Below are positions 53,480-64,000 of a stretch of DNA of 64,000 bases, piece by piece. The stretch spans positions 2,542,001-2,606,000 of the forward strand of contig CM057136.1 of assembly GCA_029964075.1 (NCBI GenBank). Reading direction: 5' to 3'. Position numbers and translations under genes: made by a program. Below the pieces are notes generated by a model. That model did not search any database and was not told where the DNA came from. It saw only the letters and a list, made by a program, of their open reading frames with translations. Each line of letters begins with the position of its first letter. Position 1 is the stretch's first letter. The stretch is from Patiria pectinifera (lineage: Eukaryota > Echinodermata > Asteroidea > Valvatida > Asterinidae).

Positions 53480-54507
53480 TGAGCCCGAGCGCCGTGCTCG
53501 ACAAAAAAACACGACTACTCAACTAAGATTAATAAGTGGTTTTGCTGAATAATTTCGCATTTCATGACTAATAAGTGTTCACCGAACTTTCTACTTCTAG
53601 AAAAGACAATCTTGTAGCAACCGCATGTGCATGATGAATGAAATGTGTGGGAATGCGGCTCTAGCCGTCTCCCGGCACATAGCTTTTCTTCAAGCCGCGG
53701 CTATAGTCGTCAACAGCCAGCGAGGTGGGGTTAACCCCAGAGAAAAAGCTGCTTAAAACAGCGACGTCTCCATCCGACTCACGAGGCAACGCACAGCGCG
53801 AAGCACGACGGTGCGCTGCAAAGGGCAACGAAAGGCGAATTATTGACGACACACCGTGTCTTCAACATACATGCGACGTGAGTACACGACGCGTTGGCAC
53901 GACGTCTCCGTTGAGTCGTGCCGTCGCGTTGTACTTCGTGTCGTGCATCACGTCGTCCCTCGCGACTTGTATCTTGTTGTACCATCGCACTGTGCCCTCA
54001 TCAAGTTGGTTCCCATCCAAATGAGGGCGCTCACGACGGCGCCTCTTCCATGTTGCTACCTCGCATGCATGAAATGTCTTGAAGCAATCTCAAACGCATG
54101 GTGATGGGGCTCGACACTACCTGGTTGAACTTCGTCTATCCCCGTCAACCAGACCCCATACTTTTTTCCCGAGGGGAAATCATGTAACAAGTAAAAATAG
54201 GGGACAAAAAACGAAGCACTTTGTGCCAACCATTGCTTGACGCGTTTGGTGCACTTTTTAAACAATAAAGTCTAAAAACTCCAAGGACTTTAATGTTCAG
54301 TTTATGTGCCTACAAGGCAATCACCCGCCCCCGCCCCCTCGCCTTCCCCTTGGGGATGCATCTGTTGACACCACTTTCTCTCCAAATCCTGACTTGAAAT
54401 CGCCGCCATTGATACCTATCACAGACGGATTACACAGAGGGTTATGCGTACTCTGTGCTTTGCGCTTCAGCGAACTATTCAACTGAAATACAATGAATAA
54501 CTAAACT

Positions 54508-55527
54508 TAATAATTTAAGTCTAATTTATTATGCCTAATTGACCATATGTTGGGCGAAAGACGAGGCAGAAAGCTAGCAATTAATGGTTGTGCTTCTTTG
54601 TTGTATTTTTCCGGAGTTACTGAATTATAAATGAACAAAGCTCACTTTATGATTCAATTTACGACCGAAAAATTACCAAAAAGGTAATGACAACGAACCG
54701 TTCTATGATGTTAATAACAAATTGTTGTGATCAAGGCCCACTATCTCGATTTTTATGTAAAGATGTTTGTCTTATTTTCGAAAAGGGATGCCTTTCTAGG
54801 ATGCTTCATACATCAAAAGGCATTTAGCAAATGTTTGTCTTCATATTCATTAAGCAACGATTGTCTTACCCCCTATTCAGTACTTCACTGTCTCATGCCG
54901 ATTGAATATTGTTACTTCTTTCAAATAGCATTGCTTCCTGTGACTTTCGAGTCTAGCTTTAATATATGGAAACGAAAGCCTTGTCTGTACGTTCAATTAG
55001 TTAATTTTACACACAAAGTCTCAGTTACTCTCTTGTTAACCCGATTCTACCGGTCTTGAAGTTTGCGTTCAGGTACACAATCATTATAAAATAATACATG
55101 ATGTTGGAAAATTTTGCAAAAAAAAGTATTTCGAATAACCTCAGTAAAGCACTTTGATATTTCGATGAAGTAGTCTAGATCATAGGTCAGTCGGGATAAA
55201 ATAACCGATGTGATGTTGAGGCCGGTTTAAGGCCGGTTCATACTCGGCACGAAAAGCGAACGCGATAGCGAATTTGTGACGTCAGGGCAATTTAAAAGCA
55301 CATTTCAACTCCGGCTAATTTCGTAGTGAATGCTTCGTGACGTCAAATTCGCATCGCATGAAGTATGAACCGACCACGAATGCAAATGCGAAGTTGCTGC
55401 ATTATAAATGAAAGCAGATCGCATTTACGCGACTCGCGCGAGCCTGGTGCCACCAGAGAAAATGGCTGTTGCCGGATTAGTCTATATAATAGAATACATA
55501 GAGCTACATTGAATTACTACAGTGCTA
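54508..55527. other. ~1.0-kb segment present only in copy B
   Basis: Copy A passes from ACTTAATAA straight to CTAACTCGCTGTAC. Copy B has about 1.02 kb in between, including an open frame of 110 codons (54727-55059, no recognised domain) and the MITE at 55231-55375. It could be an insertion in B or a deletion in A; no clear target duplication is seen. Confidence 0.6.
55231..55375. mobile_element. Short MITE with GGCCGGTTCATACTC ends
   Basis: A diverged relative of 236-402, with the same TGACGTCA interior blocks. It is followed by a partial second end (GACCACGAATGCAAATGCG). Confidence 0.55.
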
Positions 55528-56349
55528 ACTCGCTGTACAAAGTGAAGCCTGATGGGCGGATCCACGTTTGTGCACAAACAAATGGAAAACTCGAAATGTA
55601 GTACAGCTTTAGTACGGCTTGAAAAACATGGCTAAATAGCGCCCTTTACAACATGGCTAAATAGCGCCACTTTCGGGCCCAATTGCATCCACAATGTTCA
55701 GAATTGGAAGCCCCAAGTCCGGGCAAGAGGTGCATTGCCATATCTCTTCAATTCCCCAATTTCATGGCTCTCAGATCTAGATCTAGATCTCTCTAGATCT
55801 AATATAGAATATTTTGAGGGTACAACTTTTATTCGTGAGCTCGGAGGACGGATGACGGATATTTGGCCTATTTACTGGTGTGCAATCATAGGCTGTGTAG
55901 AATTACAAAGTGAAGCCTGCTGGGCAACCTCGTTTCCATGGGTACAAGCTTGCTGCGCCATGTTGTTTACCATCATGCCTTGCGCGATCTTAACCACTGG
56001 AATTGTCTCATTTGAATGTGTCAAAAATTGGCACATTTAAACTGCAGTCGATGTATCTAACGCGCGACGCCACGTTTAAAATGTTCAAAGTTGTTTTCTG
56101 AAGAATCAATCCTTTCCAACACAATTTTTCGACGTTGCGTTATTTAGCAAGGATTTATATTAAATGTACGTACCTCTTTCGTCCCTTTACAACCGAAGAT
56201 ACAGGTTCTTTTGGGCGAAAAACGAGGCTACCAAAATCCATAGCGTACAGGCATCGCGCAAGAAAAAAATGTTCGTACGCATGTTTGTACGTGACTTGAC
56301 GTGCATAGCGGGCAAGCGCCCTATCCGGTTCGTTACATAGATATTCTAT

Positions 56350-56862
56350 ATCTTAGAGAGCGAAACGCTTGTTCATCTATTTTGTAGGTGAGATCTATTT
56401 TGAGATTTCATCTGTGTTTGGACCCAGGTTATAATGAGTGGTTTGAGAGGACTCTTAATTTAAACATACACTTAGACGATGAGGCTATACTTTTCGGCAT
56501 AAGTAAAAAAAAAATCGTGGATTGCTCTCAACCTGATCCTTATTTTGTGTCGTTTTCACATTTATAAGATGAAGATGAACGATAGCAGATCATCTCTTGC
56601 ACTATTGAATCTTGATGTTAAACGTTATTTTAGTTTGGAAAAGTACATCTTGATTACAAATGGATCTACTGCAAAATGTCATACAAAATGAGACTCCTTT
56701 GAAGTACTGTGTCAAAACTAACTCTGTATTCCAAATGTATTATAGGTCAAGATATTTTGCGGCATTGCTTTGGTTTCTTAAGAAGTTTTTGTATAGTTCA
56801 GATGTTGCTTTGAGGTTGTGAATAAAATATTTCTTCCAGGGGAAAAAATAAATAAATAAAAA
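56350..56862 (+). pseudogene. 5'-truncated LINE C-terminal fragment with A-rich tail, copy B
   Basis: Nearly identical to 20530-21030. One extra A in the A-run of the coding part shifts the frame, so the open stretch seen in copy A is broken here. Confidence 0.5.
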
Positions 56863-57066
56863 AACGAGCGTCACATGATATTGGGTTTCGCTCTGTCATG
56901 ATCGTCGATGAACCAACTCCAAACAATAACCATTGTTACGGTTACCGTGGAAACTATGTGACGACAGCAAGCGATATTCCAAACATAAGGCTCATCGTGC
57001 CAGGGAGTGGTGCTCTGCCCGTTTTGATCGCAGATATCAAAGTGAAGGCCTGCCGCCGGGCTGGTT

Positions 57067-57250
57067 ATGAGAAACCCGCGTAAAATGTGGGTCTTCGGTT
57101 GGACTCTGGGGCTTTTTAGTCCCCTCTTTATTCTACCGGTACGAGGGAACACGTGTAGTGCCATGGTCCAGGCTGCACCCGGTGATGATCTGACCGCACT
57201 TCGTAACAAGGCTTTCGCGTCTTTCAGAGCCCAGTGCCGTCGTAAACAAG
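57067..57250 (+). CDS. Candidate first coding exon: signal peptide plus short mature stretch, copy B
   Basis: The same exon as 21234-21417, with the same two possible ATGs, hydrophobic core, two cysteines and G|GTAAGT donor in phase 1. The encoded peptide is unchanged; I noticed only a silent-type difference (CACCTGG versus CACCCGG region) in the exon. Its downstream exons, if any, would lie beyond the LINEs or outside the window. Confidence 0.5.
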
Positions 57251-58852
57251 GTAAGTAATTCTACTCCATAAAAATCTGTTAAAAGTGCATGATGTCTTAC
57301 AGGCAAATCTCAGAAATGTGGTGGGTGTGCCAAATCACTAGCTTGAGTTTTTTTATTGCAATCATTTCATTGCAAAACTAGATTTCTAAAATGATCTGTT
57401 TGCTGGCGTTTTGCGATCCGTATGCAAATTAGGAGGCCACGTAACTACAGTGTTAGTCTCTATATCAGAATCAAAGTCGAGCTTTATCTAATCGAATAGA
57501 CATTTAAAAGACCGTGCAATGGAGTTTTTCCCATGATTCGAACTTCTTAAAATGCAATTACTTTTCGTATTCAGGCTATTCCGCCAACTTTGCAGATTGG
57601 CTTTTCCGCCATCAACTGAAAAGCCATTGTTTTTCTTCCCATTTTTTTTTTTTTTTTGGTTTTTGCTTTTTTGCATAGTTGCGGAAAAGTCTTTGTCTAT
57701 ATTTATGCGTCAAGGAGGGCGCTGTAAGATTTCCCGGCTTAACATCGTATAGGGGTGCACCCAATCAAATAAATTTCAATAGACAACAGTGTAAATGCTC
57801 ATACTTCAAAATTCTGTTAAAAATACTCAAAACTCTCACATGTGTTCAGTCTGCACAGAAAACTGATAATCAACATGTCATATTTCATTTTATTTTTAAT
57901 TTTGGTGTGGTTAACCGATGACTTTTCGAGACATTCTCATCCAAAGAAGACGACCCCTAAAATTAGTGATATTTCCCAAAGTGAAAAGTAGCCATCTCAA
58001 AAAGGGATCCCTCCACAACATGGCTAAAAAAAGTTCGGGCCAGAGGTGTATTGCCATATCTCTTCAATCTCCCAATTCCATGGCTCTCAGAACTCTCTAA
58101 TATAGACGAATTTGAGTGTATAACTTGTATTCATGAGCTCGGCGGACGGATATTTGGTCTATTTACTGGTGTGCACCCATAGGCCTACTTAAAGAAAACC
58201 GGATCCGGCATAATATCCACTAGACATTTTTCTACGCATTTTCAGCTGATGCATTGCGTAGCGACATGAACGCGGTTCTGCTTTTTCACAGTACATTGCG
58301 CCGATAACCATCTTTTCACGTTACGTTGTGTGATTTTTATCACAGTTTTTTTTTAAGGAAACATGTCATATTATTATTTTTAACGTCACTAACATTGTAA
58401 CTAGTGTGGTACGGGGCCTGTAACTTCACATTTGCTATTTTTTAAAAGCTATTTTAATATACCCACCTTTTTAGATGAGTATACAAGACCATGCTTATTA
58501 AATTCTTGATTTTCATAATATGTTTGGGTCTAATGTGCTTTATGCACTATCATACTGGCATGACGCAGTTATTTAAGGTGGCTTTTACATTGTACTTGTG
58601 ACAGAATTGTAAGTTCAGGGACGGATCAAGGGAGGGGGGGGAGTTGAGGGTGCATACCCCCCTTTCCTTCAGATAAAACATTAAGATGTTCTCCCCACGT
58701 ACCCACGTGGTTCATGGTTCAAGGTTCATTTATTTCCACAGCATGAAGTCTATAAATGACATAAAATAATTGCATAGCAAAAAAGAATTACAAATAATAC
58801 AACAAAACTGATATTTTAGAGACACTGCAGAGGGGCTATTAAGAAGTAGAGC

Positions 58853-60781
58853 TTTTCAATTCAATTTCAATTTCAATTTCAATTTATTATTAACCATCAT
58901 GATTAAAAACATGAAAATCAACACCCCGTGTGTTCAAAACAGTTTAAAAGACAAGACAAATCCACAACAATTTATAAAAACAGCTTACAATCACACTCAA
59001 ACACAATATGAGTACAAACGAGTACACCATTTACAGTCTTATTTAAAATGATAAAATCATCTTTTAAAAGTGATAATTAATTAATTAAAATGTGGTATGA
59101 CTTGGGCAAGTAGATCTCTTTAAAAGCACTGTGTATTTGTACGTGGAAGCATGATTTATTTAAAAAGATAAAATCATCTTTTAAAAGCGGAATTAAAAAG
59201 GTGGCATGAGTTGGGCAAAAATGATCTTTTAAAACGTTGTGTATATTTGCGTGGAGGCCTGACTCTCCCAGATTTTTGCACAGTTACCAGGTGATGAATT
59301 GGGTGGGTGGGGTCCTGCATGATTGACTTAAGTTTTTTCAATGCTACCTCCTGAAAGATGACACGAAGGTCTCCAACATCCATACCAATCACCTTAGCAG
59401 CAGTTTTGGTTACACGTTCGAGCCTATATGCATTCCTAACCGTTAGAGAGCCATGCCACACACATATACAAAATGTCATTACAGATTGAATCACACTCTG
59501 GTAAAACAGATGAAGTAGTTCTCTGCACACCTTATAGGATTTGAGCTTTCTGATAAAAAACATCCGCTGATTAGCTTTAGAGACTATTTTGTAAGTGTTT
59601 CCATTCCAGTTTAATTGGTTGTCTATAATCGTTCCAAGCTATTTGTATTCTGTCACTCTCTCAATTTCTTGGCCATGGATAAAAATTGGTTCGATGTTAC
59701 TCTCAGTCTTCCGAAAATCAAATACAACTTCTTTGGTCTTTTCTACATTTAGAACTAGAAAATTCTGACTACACCAATTCAAAAAATTATCAATTTCACA
59801 ACGATAACAAGATTCATCATTTGAAGAGATTTTACCGGTAAGTGCAGTGTCATCAGCATACTTAATCACAGGGCAAGACATGTTACCGCTCCTATAATCA
59901 CTTGTGTAGAGAGAAAACAAGACAGGAGAAAGCACACAGCCTTGGGGAGCTCCAGTACTTATGCTAATTGTATCTGAAAAGGAATTCGAAAACTTAACTC
60001 TCTGTACACGATCTAACAAAAATCTGCTAATCCACAAAGAAATCTGGGGATTGACGTTCATACCTTGTAATTTCTTAACCAAAACATGTGGTTGGATCGT
60101 ATTAAATGCAGATGAAAAATCTACAAAAAGAGTCCTAACATAATTTTGGGGTCTATCTAGATGTTCATAAATAGCATGCATAAATGTTAGAACAGCATCA
60201 TCTACACCACGTTTAGGACAAAAAGTAAATTGAAATGGGTCAACAAATTCTTTTGTCTGGACAAGCAAAACCTCCTTGATAATTTTCTCCAGGCACTTCA
60301 TAGCTACTGATGTTAGAGCTACTGGTCTAAAATCATTTAGTACTACTGGTTTGGGTATTTTAGGAATGGGGATAATTGTTGCTGTTTTCCACAGCTTAGG
60401 AATAACACTACAGTCCAAAGACCACTGAAAGAGCCTATGAAAAACAGTTGATAGCTCCTTCCAGCAGAGTTTCAGAACCCTTCCAGTGACACCATCAGGT
60501 CCCATGGTTTTATTAGTTTGAATTTTCCGGAAGGTCTGTTCCACTGCCTCCACACTTATCACAGTCTTGTCGGAGTCATCAATCTGTTCCTGTAAGACAT
60601 TAGCGAGCTGGTGGTTAACTGCACGAAAATCCAGAGTGTCAAACCGGGCATAAAACCGGTTTAAATCACCAATAAACTGTTCCGTGTCTCCTAGCGGTAG
60701 AGGGGTGTTAGTCTTCTTGCCGCAACCTGTTATGTTCTTAAATCCCGCCCATGCTTTTCTTGGGTCCCTTTGTTGAAATAA
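58853..60781 (-). pseudogene. Dead LINE A, copy B
   Basis: The same truncated reverse transcriptase as copy A, with GAPQGCVLSPVLF and YADDTAL intact and the shared TAG at 59639-59641 separating the RT part (59639-60814) from the C-terminal part (59174-59563) in one frame. The 3' tandem AATTGA repeat is at about 58856-58886. Confidence 0.85.
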
Positions 60782-61410
60782 AAAGGGGATATGTGTGGTC
60801 ATAGAAGTCGGCAAAATTAATTACACGCAAGGCTCTTTTCTGTTATAGAAGTAGTCTTGTAGCAGAACTACTACCCCAAGCAAGTAAACCATAGTTAAGA
60901 TGAGAGACAATTAGGGTGTTATTAAGAAATTCCAAAACATTTACAGGTAAAAGATGCTTGATTTTGTTAATATACCTACGTTTCTTGCAATGATTTTACA
61001 TAAATGATCAACATGATTTTTCCATGTTAGCCCTGAGTCAATAAACAAACCCAAACATTTACAACAATCAGTTTTGATAATTACAGAATCAACAATCATA
61101 ATATTACAGGGTAGTTGAACAACATGAAGCTAGTTTTGGAAATATTTAAGGATAATTTATTAAGTCTGAACCAACTCGAAACAGATATATGTTCGGTGTT
61201 AACAGTGTCAGTGAGGTAATTGAGGTTGCTATGGGAAAAGAATAAAAAAAAGAGTCATCAGCAAACAATATAAAGGAGAGCAAATTAGAAGACTTTGTAA
61301 AATCATTATAATATATTATAAAAAGCAAAGGTCCTAAAATTGAGCCTTGGGGTGATCCGTGTGTAAGAAAACTAGAGTTTGAGTTTAAGCCATTTATAGA
61401 CACACATTGG
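60782..61410 (-). pseudogene. Dead LINE B, copy B
   Basis: Carries HGSPQGSILGPLLFIIYYND and FADDS, followed by a frameshift in an A-run near 61244 not present in copy A. The thumb-side segment (about 60830-61100) has a further single-base loss relative to copy A. Confidence 0.7.
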
Positions 61411-62008
61411 GTTATGCGTGCGTATCGGCCCGATACGCTGGAATTACATATGGCACTATAATTGTTAAAAAAAATTAGTTCATCTTGACATGCTAAATCT
61501 TGACGAAAAAGCCTAAACTATTGACGCATTTGTGATCAAAATGCACCCAAACCATGCCGCTGTTCGCGTATACGATGTTCCGTGCGGCATAGCATGGCAG
61601 TGCAGTGCAGTGCCATCACCATTCACTGGTAGGACTGGAACCAGTGACTACGACCTACATAACGTGACAGGACGAATTTGGATCTTAGAAAATACCAAAT
61701 AATTAATAAACATCGATGAAGAAGGAGAATTTATTCCAATTAATTCCCAGAACGTGATCTCTCTTTTCTGTGTTTGTATTTTCCATTAAAATCAGGCGCG
61801 GATCCAGGGGTGGGCCGCGGTGGCACGTGCCCCCCGTCTAATTGACTCCACACACACAAAAGGGGGGGGGGAGGAAAAAAGAGGGAGGAGAGCGAAAAGA
61901 GGGGAAGGAAGAGGCAACTTCCTTATAAAAATACCGGCGCCGATATTAAACATCAGCCTGCAAACATTGCGTAGTGGCAGTATGACACAGCGAGCTCGAG
62001 AGTCGATC

Positions 62009-62866
62009 GAGAAGCTTCGAAATAAACCGCGATTTCACCGTACGTACCCCGTATAACGTAACCCTGCATGTACATGTATGGGTGCAGACCAGTAAATCGG
62101 TCCGAAATTGCCTGCGCCGGCCAAATCACGATTTGCATGCCCTCAAAATCTTCGGTATTTGAGCATGCTGTGGGCCATGAACTTGAGGGTTTGTTAAAAA
62201 TATGGATGGAAACCGTGCACAGGACTTGGAGCTTGCAGTTCTGTGTAATTTTGATGTAATTTGGACCCTAAAAGCGCTCTACTTTGCAATGGAGTGTAGG
62301 CATCGTTTTTCAAAATGGCGATGGGCTTCAGGACTATTTTCAGGGGTGATCGTCTTCAGATGGAAATTTCTCCTAAAAGTCATCAGTTGACCCCCCGTAA
62401 AGTGAACAGAAATTGAAAGATGATGAAATAAGCTTTAATTTGATGTGTGTCTCGAACACCTTGGAGAGTTGTGAGTATTTTTCCCGAATTTTTGAATTTA
62501 CCATTGGGGTCTATGGAAGTTTATTTATTGGTCTGCTACCTGTATGTATACTTATGTACATGTACGTACGATGCATTCTCTACGAAAAAGCACGTGCAGC
62601 TTTTTGCTGTGTTGCGCGACACAGGGGTGTGTTTTCGTAAGAACAATTTGCCATTATTTCCACGCGCTTGTAAATTACAAATTATACTTTTCACGAAGTC
62701 CAAAACATTTCATTGTTTTGAAATGAGTTCTTCAACGTCATCATACAATTTTCGTAAAGACTTTATTCCAGAAACGATGTAAAACCCTGAAAAAAATAAT
62801 AAACACCCCTGAAGATATTCATTGATCCGTCCATAAAAAGTCTTCTTCTCTTTTACGAAGAATGGC
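62009..62866. other. ~0.86-kb segment replacing ~50 bp of copy A
   Basis: Copy A has GAGCTTATTA repeats (26125-26176) where copy B has unrelated sequence with several overlapping 60-110 codon open frames. None shows a recognised domain. No inverted ends or target duplication were recognised. Confidence 0.55.
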
Positions 62867-64000
62867 GCGATCCGTCTGGTTTTGACATTACTACGCGTTG
62901 CTGAAAATACAAATCTGACAAGTTTGGTACTTAAAAAAGTTCTGTTTGTTCTTAGGACAAAAAATCAGCAGTTATAGCCAAAAGCCAAGTTTTAGCACCC
63001 GAGACATGCTCTGGCAATTTAGACGGAACGCGGTGTGTTGCTTTTTCAAGTGCAAGCGAGGAACTTTGTTATCGGAGTTCGCCGGTGGCGGCCGCGGGCC
63101 GGCGCCCGTCCGTGCCGGGTCGGGATATGTATACACCAATTCCCGATGTCTATTTCTCAACGTCATCATCTACAATTATTTACTGTATTTTTTTACGTAA
63201 CAAAATGACCAAAAAAACCTTCACAATGTATCATACCATGTGTGAATTGCAATCATGGCGCCGAAAGGCCCGATGACTATTTTCTGTATAGACGAGTCGC
63301 ATGTATACGAACTACGATGAGTTTATACAATTTGTCTTGCTGCGCCGCCGATCTCCCGATGTCATGTACGTGTACATGTATACACTAGGCCATATTCTTG
63401 AAATTGAAACTGGACTGAATTAAAACCAAGAACAGTTCTGTAAAATGTTTGGGCAATTACATTATGCAGGCATGCATGAGAAAGTCATGAGATAAAACTG
63501 AGATTTGAAGTTCCAATGTGCATGGATGCCTATTTGCTCCTCTGTTTTTGGATTGAATTGCACTAATTTTAATCTTGAATACAATTCACATGTTCAAGCG
63601 GTTTGTTCTCATTGATCAACTAAAAATTTCAACTTGAAACAACATTACAAAGCATCCTTGCAACAGTTTACAAACTAAGTCTATACAATTCCGTTTTGAA
63701 AATATAATGCACGAAAATATGCAGACGAAAATACGTGGTTGTCAAGTGAAGAACAGAAGAATCTTCAAGATGTTTGTAATAGTAAGAGTATATTTTAAAT
63801 CAATAACAAATCTATATAATCTTAAAATTATTTTTAAGAATCATCCACCTTAAATACATGTTTTTCATATTAGGTGAGGCAAGTTTTTATCACTTTTGAT
63901 GGACAGTCTCGATTACTTTTGTGGCGCGAATGAACATTATTAAGGCACAAATTATACATAATTCCTTGTATGCTCCATTAATTCAATCAGCACAAAACAG
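62867..64000. other. Right end of copy B with the GC-rich patch
   Basis: Matches 26177-27308 almost base for base to the window edge. The same isolated CG-rich patch (63077-63122) is present. No gene was recognised. Confidence 0.4.

Larger units (their letters stand above)
52958..64000. repeat. Direct segmental duplication, copy B (runs off the window)
   Basis: Collinear with 18040-27308, with extra inserts at about 54508-55527, 58496-58557 and 62009-62866. The left part to about 56.1 kb is clearly diverged from copy A; from about 56.3 kb the copies are almost identical, including both LINEs. Confidence 0.9.

Noticed and set aside
54727-55059. 110-codon plus-strand frame as a membrane protein
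   Set aside because: Hydrophobic stretches are expected from the T-rich composition. It has no homologue I recognise and is absent from copy A.

Overview
This is a eukaryotic window made mostly of repeats. It has no operons or bacterial-style genes. Coding sequence appears only as short exons bounded by GT/AG splice sites. Base composition is AT-rich. The recognisable host domains are a galactose-type C-type lectin domain fused to a PAN/apple-like segment, F5/8 type C (discoidin) exons, and an isovaleryl-CoA dehydrogenase tail. Together with the mix of LINEs, hAT elements and foldback MITEs, these point to a marine invertebrate, most likely a deuterostome (echinoderm, hemichordate or amphioxus). 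The species cannot be fixed from the sequence alone.

Layout. 0-8.6 kb: MITEs of several families, a tRNA-like SINE piece, and two candidate minus-strand coding exons. The first is a signal-peptide exon (7302-7377) lying in the loop of a 1.75-kb foldback; the second is an acidic exon (850-951) with matching phase. 8.6-10.6 kb: a MITE and an 848-bp tandem duplication. 11.0-16.9 kb: arm 1 of a large inverted duplication whose partner is 41.5-48.4 kb; both arms carry an F5/8C exon and a 1.05-kb foldback. 18.0-27.3 kb: copy A of a direct segmental duplication (copy B 53.0-64.0 kb, running off the window). Each copy contains a signal-peptide first exon, a LINE C-terminal fragment and two abutting dead LINEs. 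28.4-30.8 kb: a collapsed hAT transposase relic, a MITE, and two tandem lectin/PAN gene pieces, the second with a stop codon. 32.7-38.6 kb: about 6.6 copies of an ~893-bp satellite with a three-monomer higher-order period, followed by an inverted, diverged monomer piece. 40.0-42.7 kb: two plus-strand F5/8C exons with compatible phase. 43.8-45.0 kb: a non-autonomous hAT insertion with its own nested insertion, present in arm 2 only. 46.6-47.1 kb: a LINE relic. 49.3-49.6 kb: a TGACC-type microsatellite. 50.5-52.0 kb: the degraded last two exons of an isovaleryl-CoA dehydrogenase-like gene.

How it fits together. No complete gene can be built inside the window. The best models are: (1) a minus-strand secreted protein starting at 7377 and leaving the window at the left; (2) a plus-strand secreted F5/8C protein using exons at 40047-40175 and 42523-42725, perhaps with a phase-1 signal-peptide exon such as 21234-21417 (inference); (3) a broken isovaleryl-CoA dehydrogenase tail on the minus strand. 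The strongest unusual signals are structural: the higher-order satellite, the nested and datable duplications and insertions, the abrupt identity step inside the direct duplication, and fossil exons detectable by splice phase. No clearly new molecular system was found.
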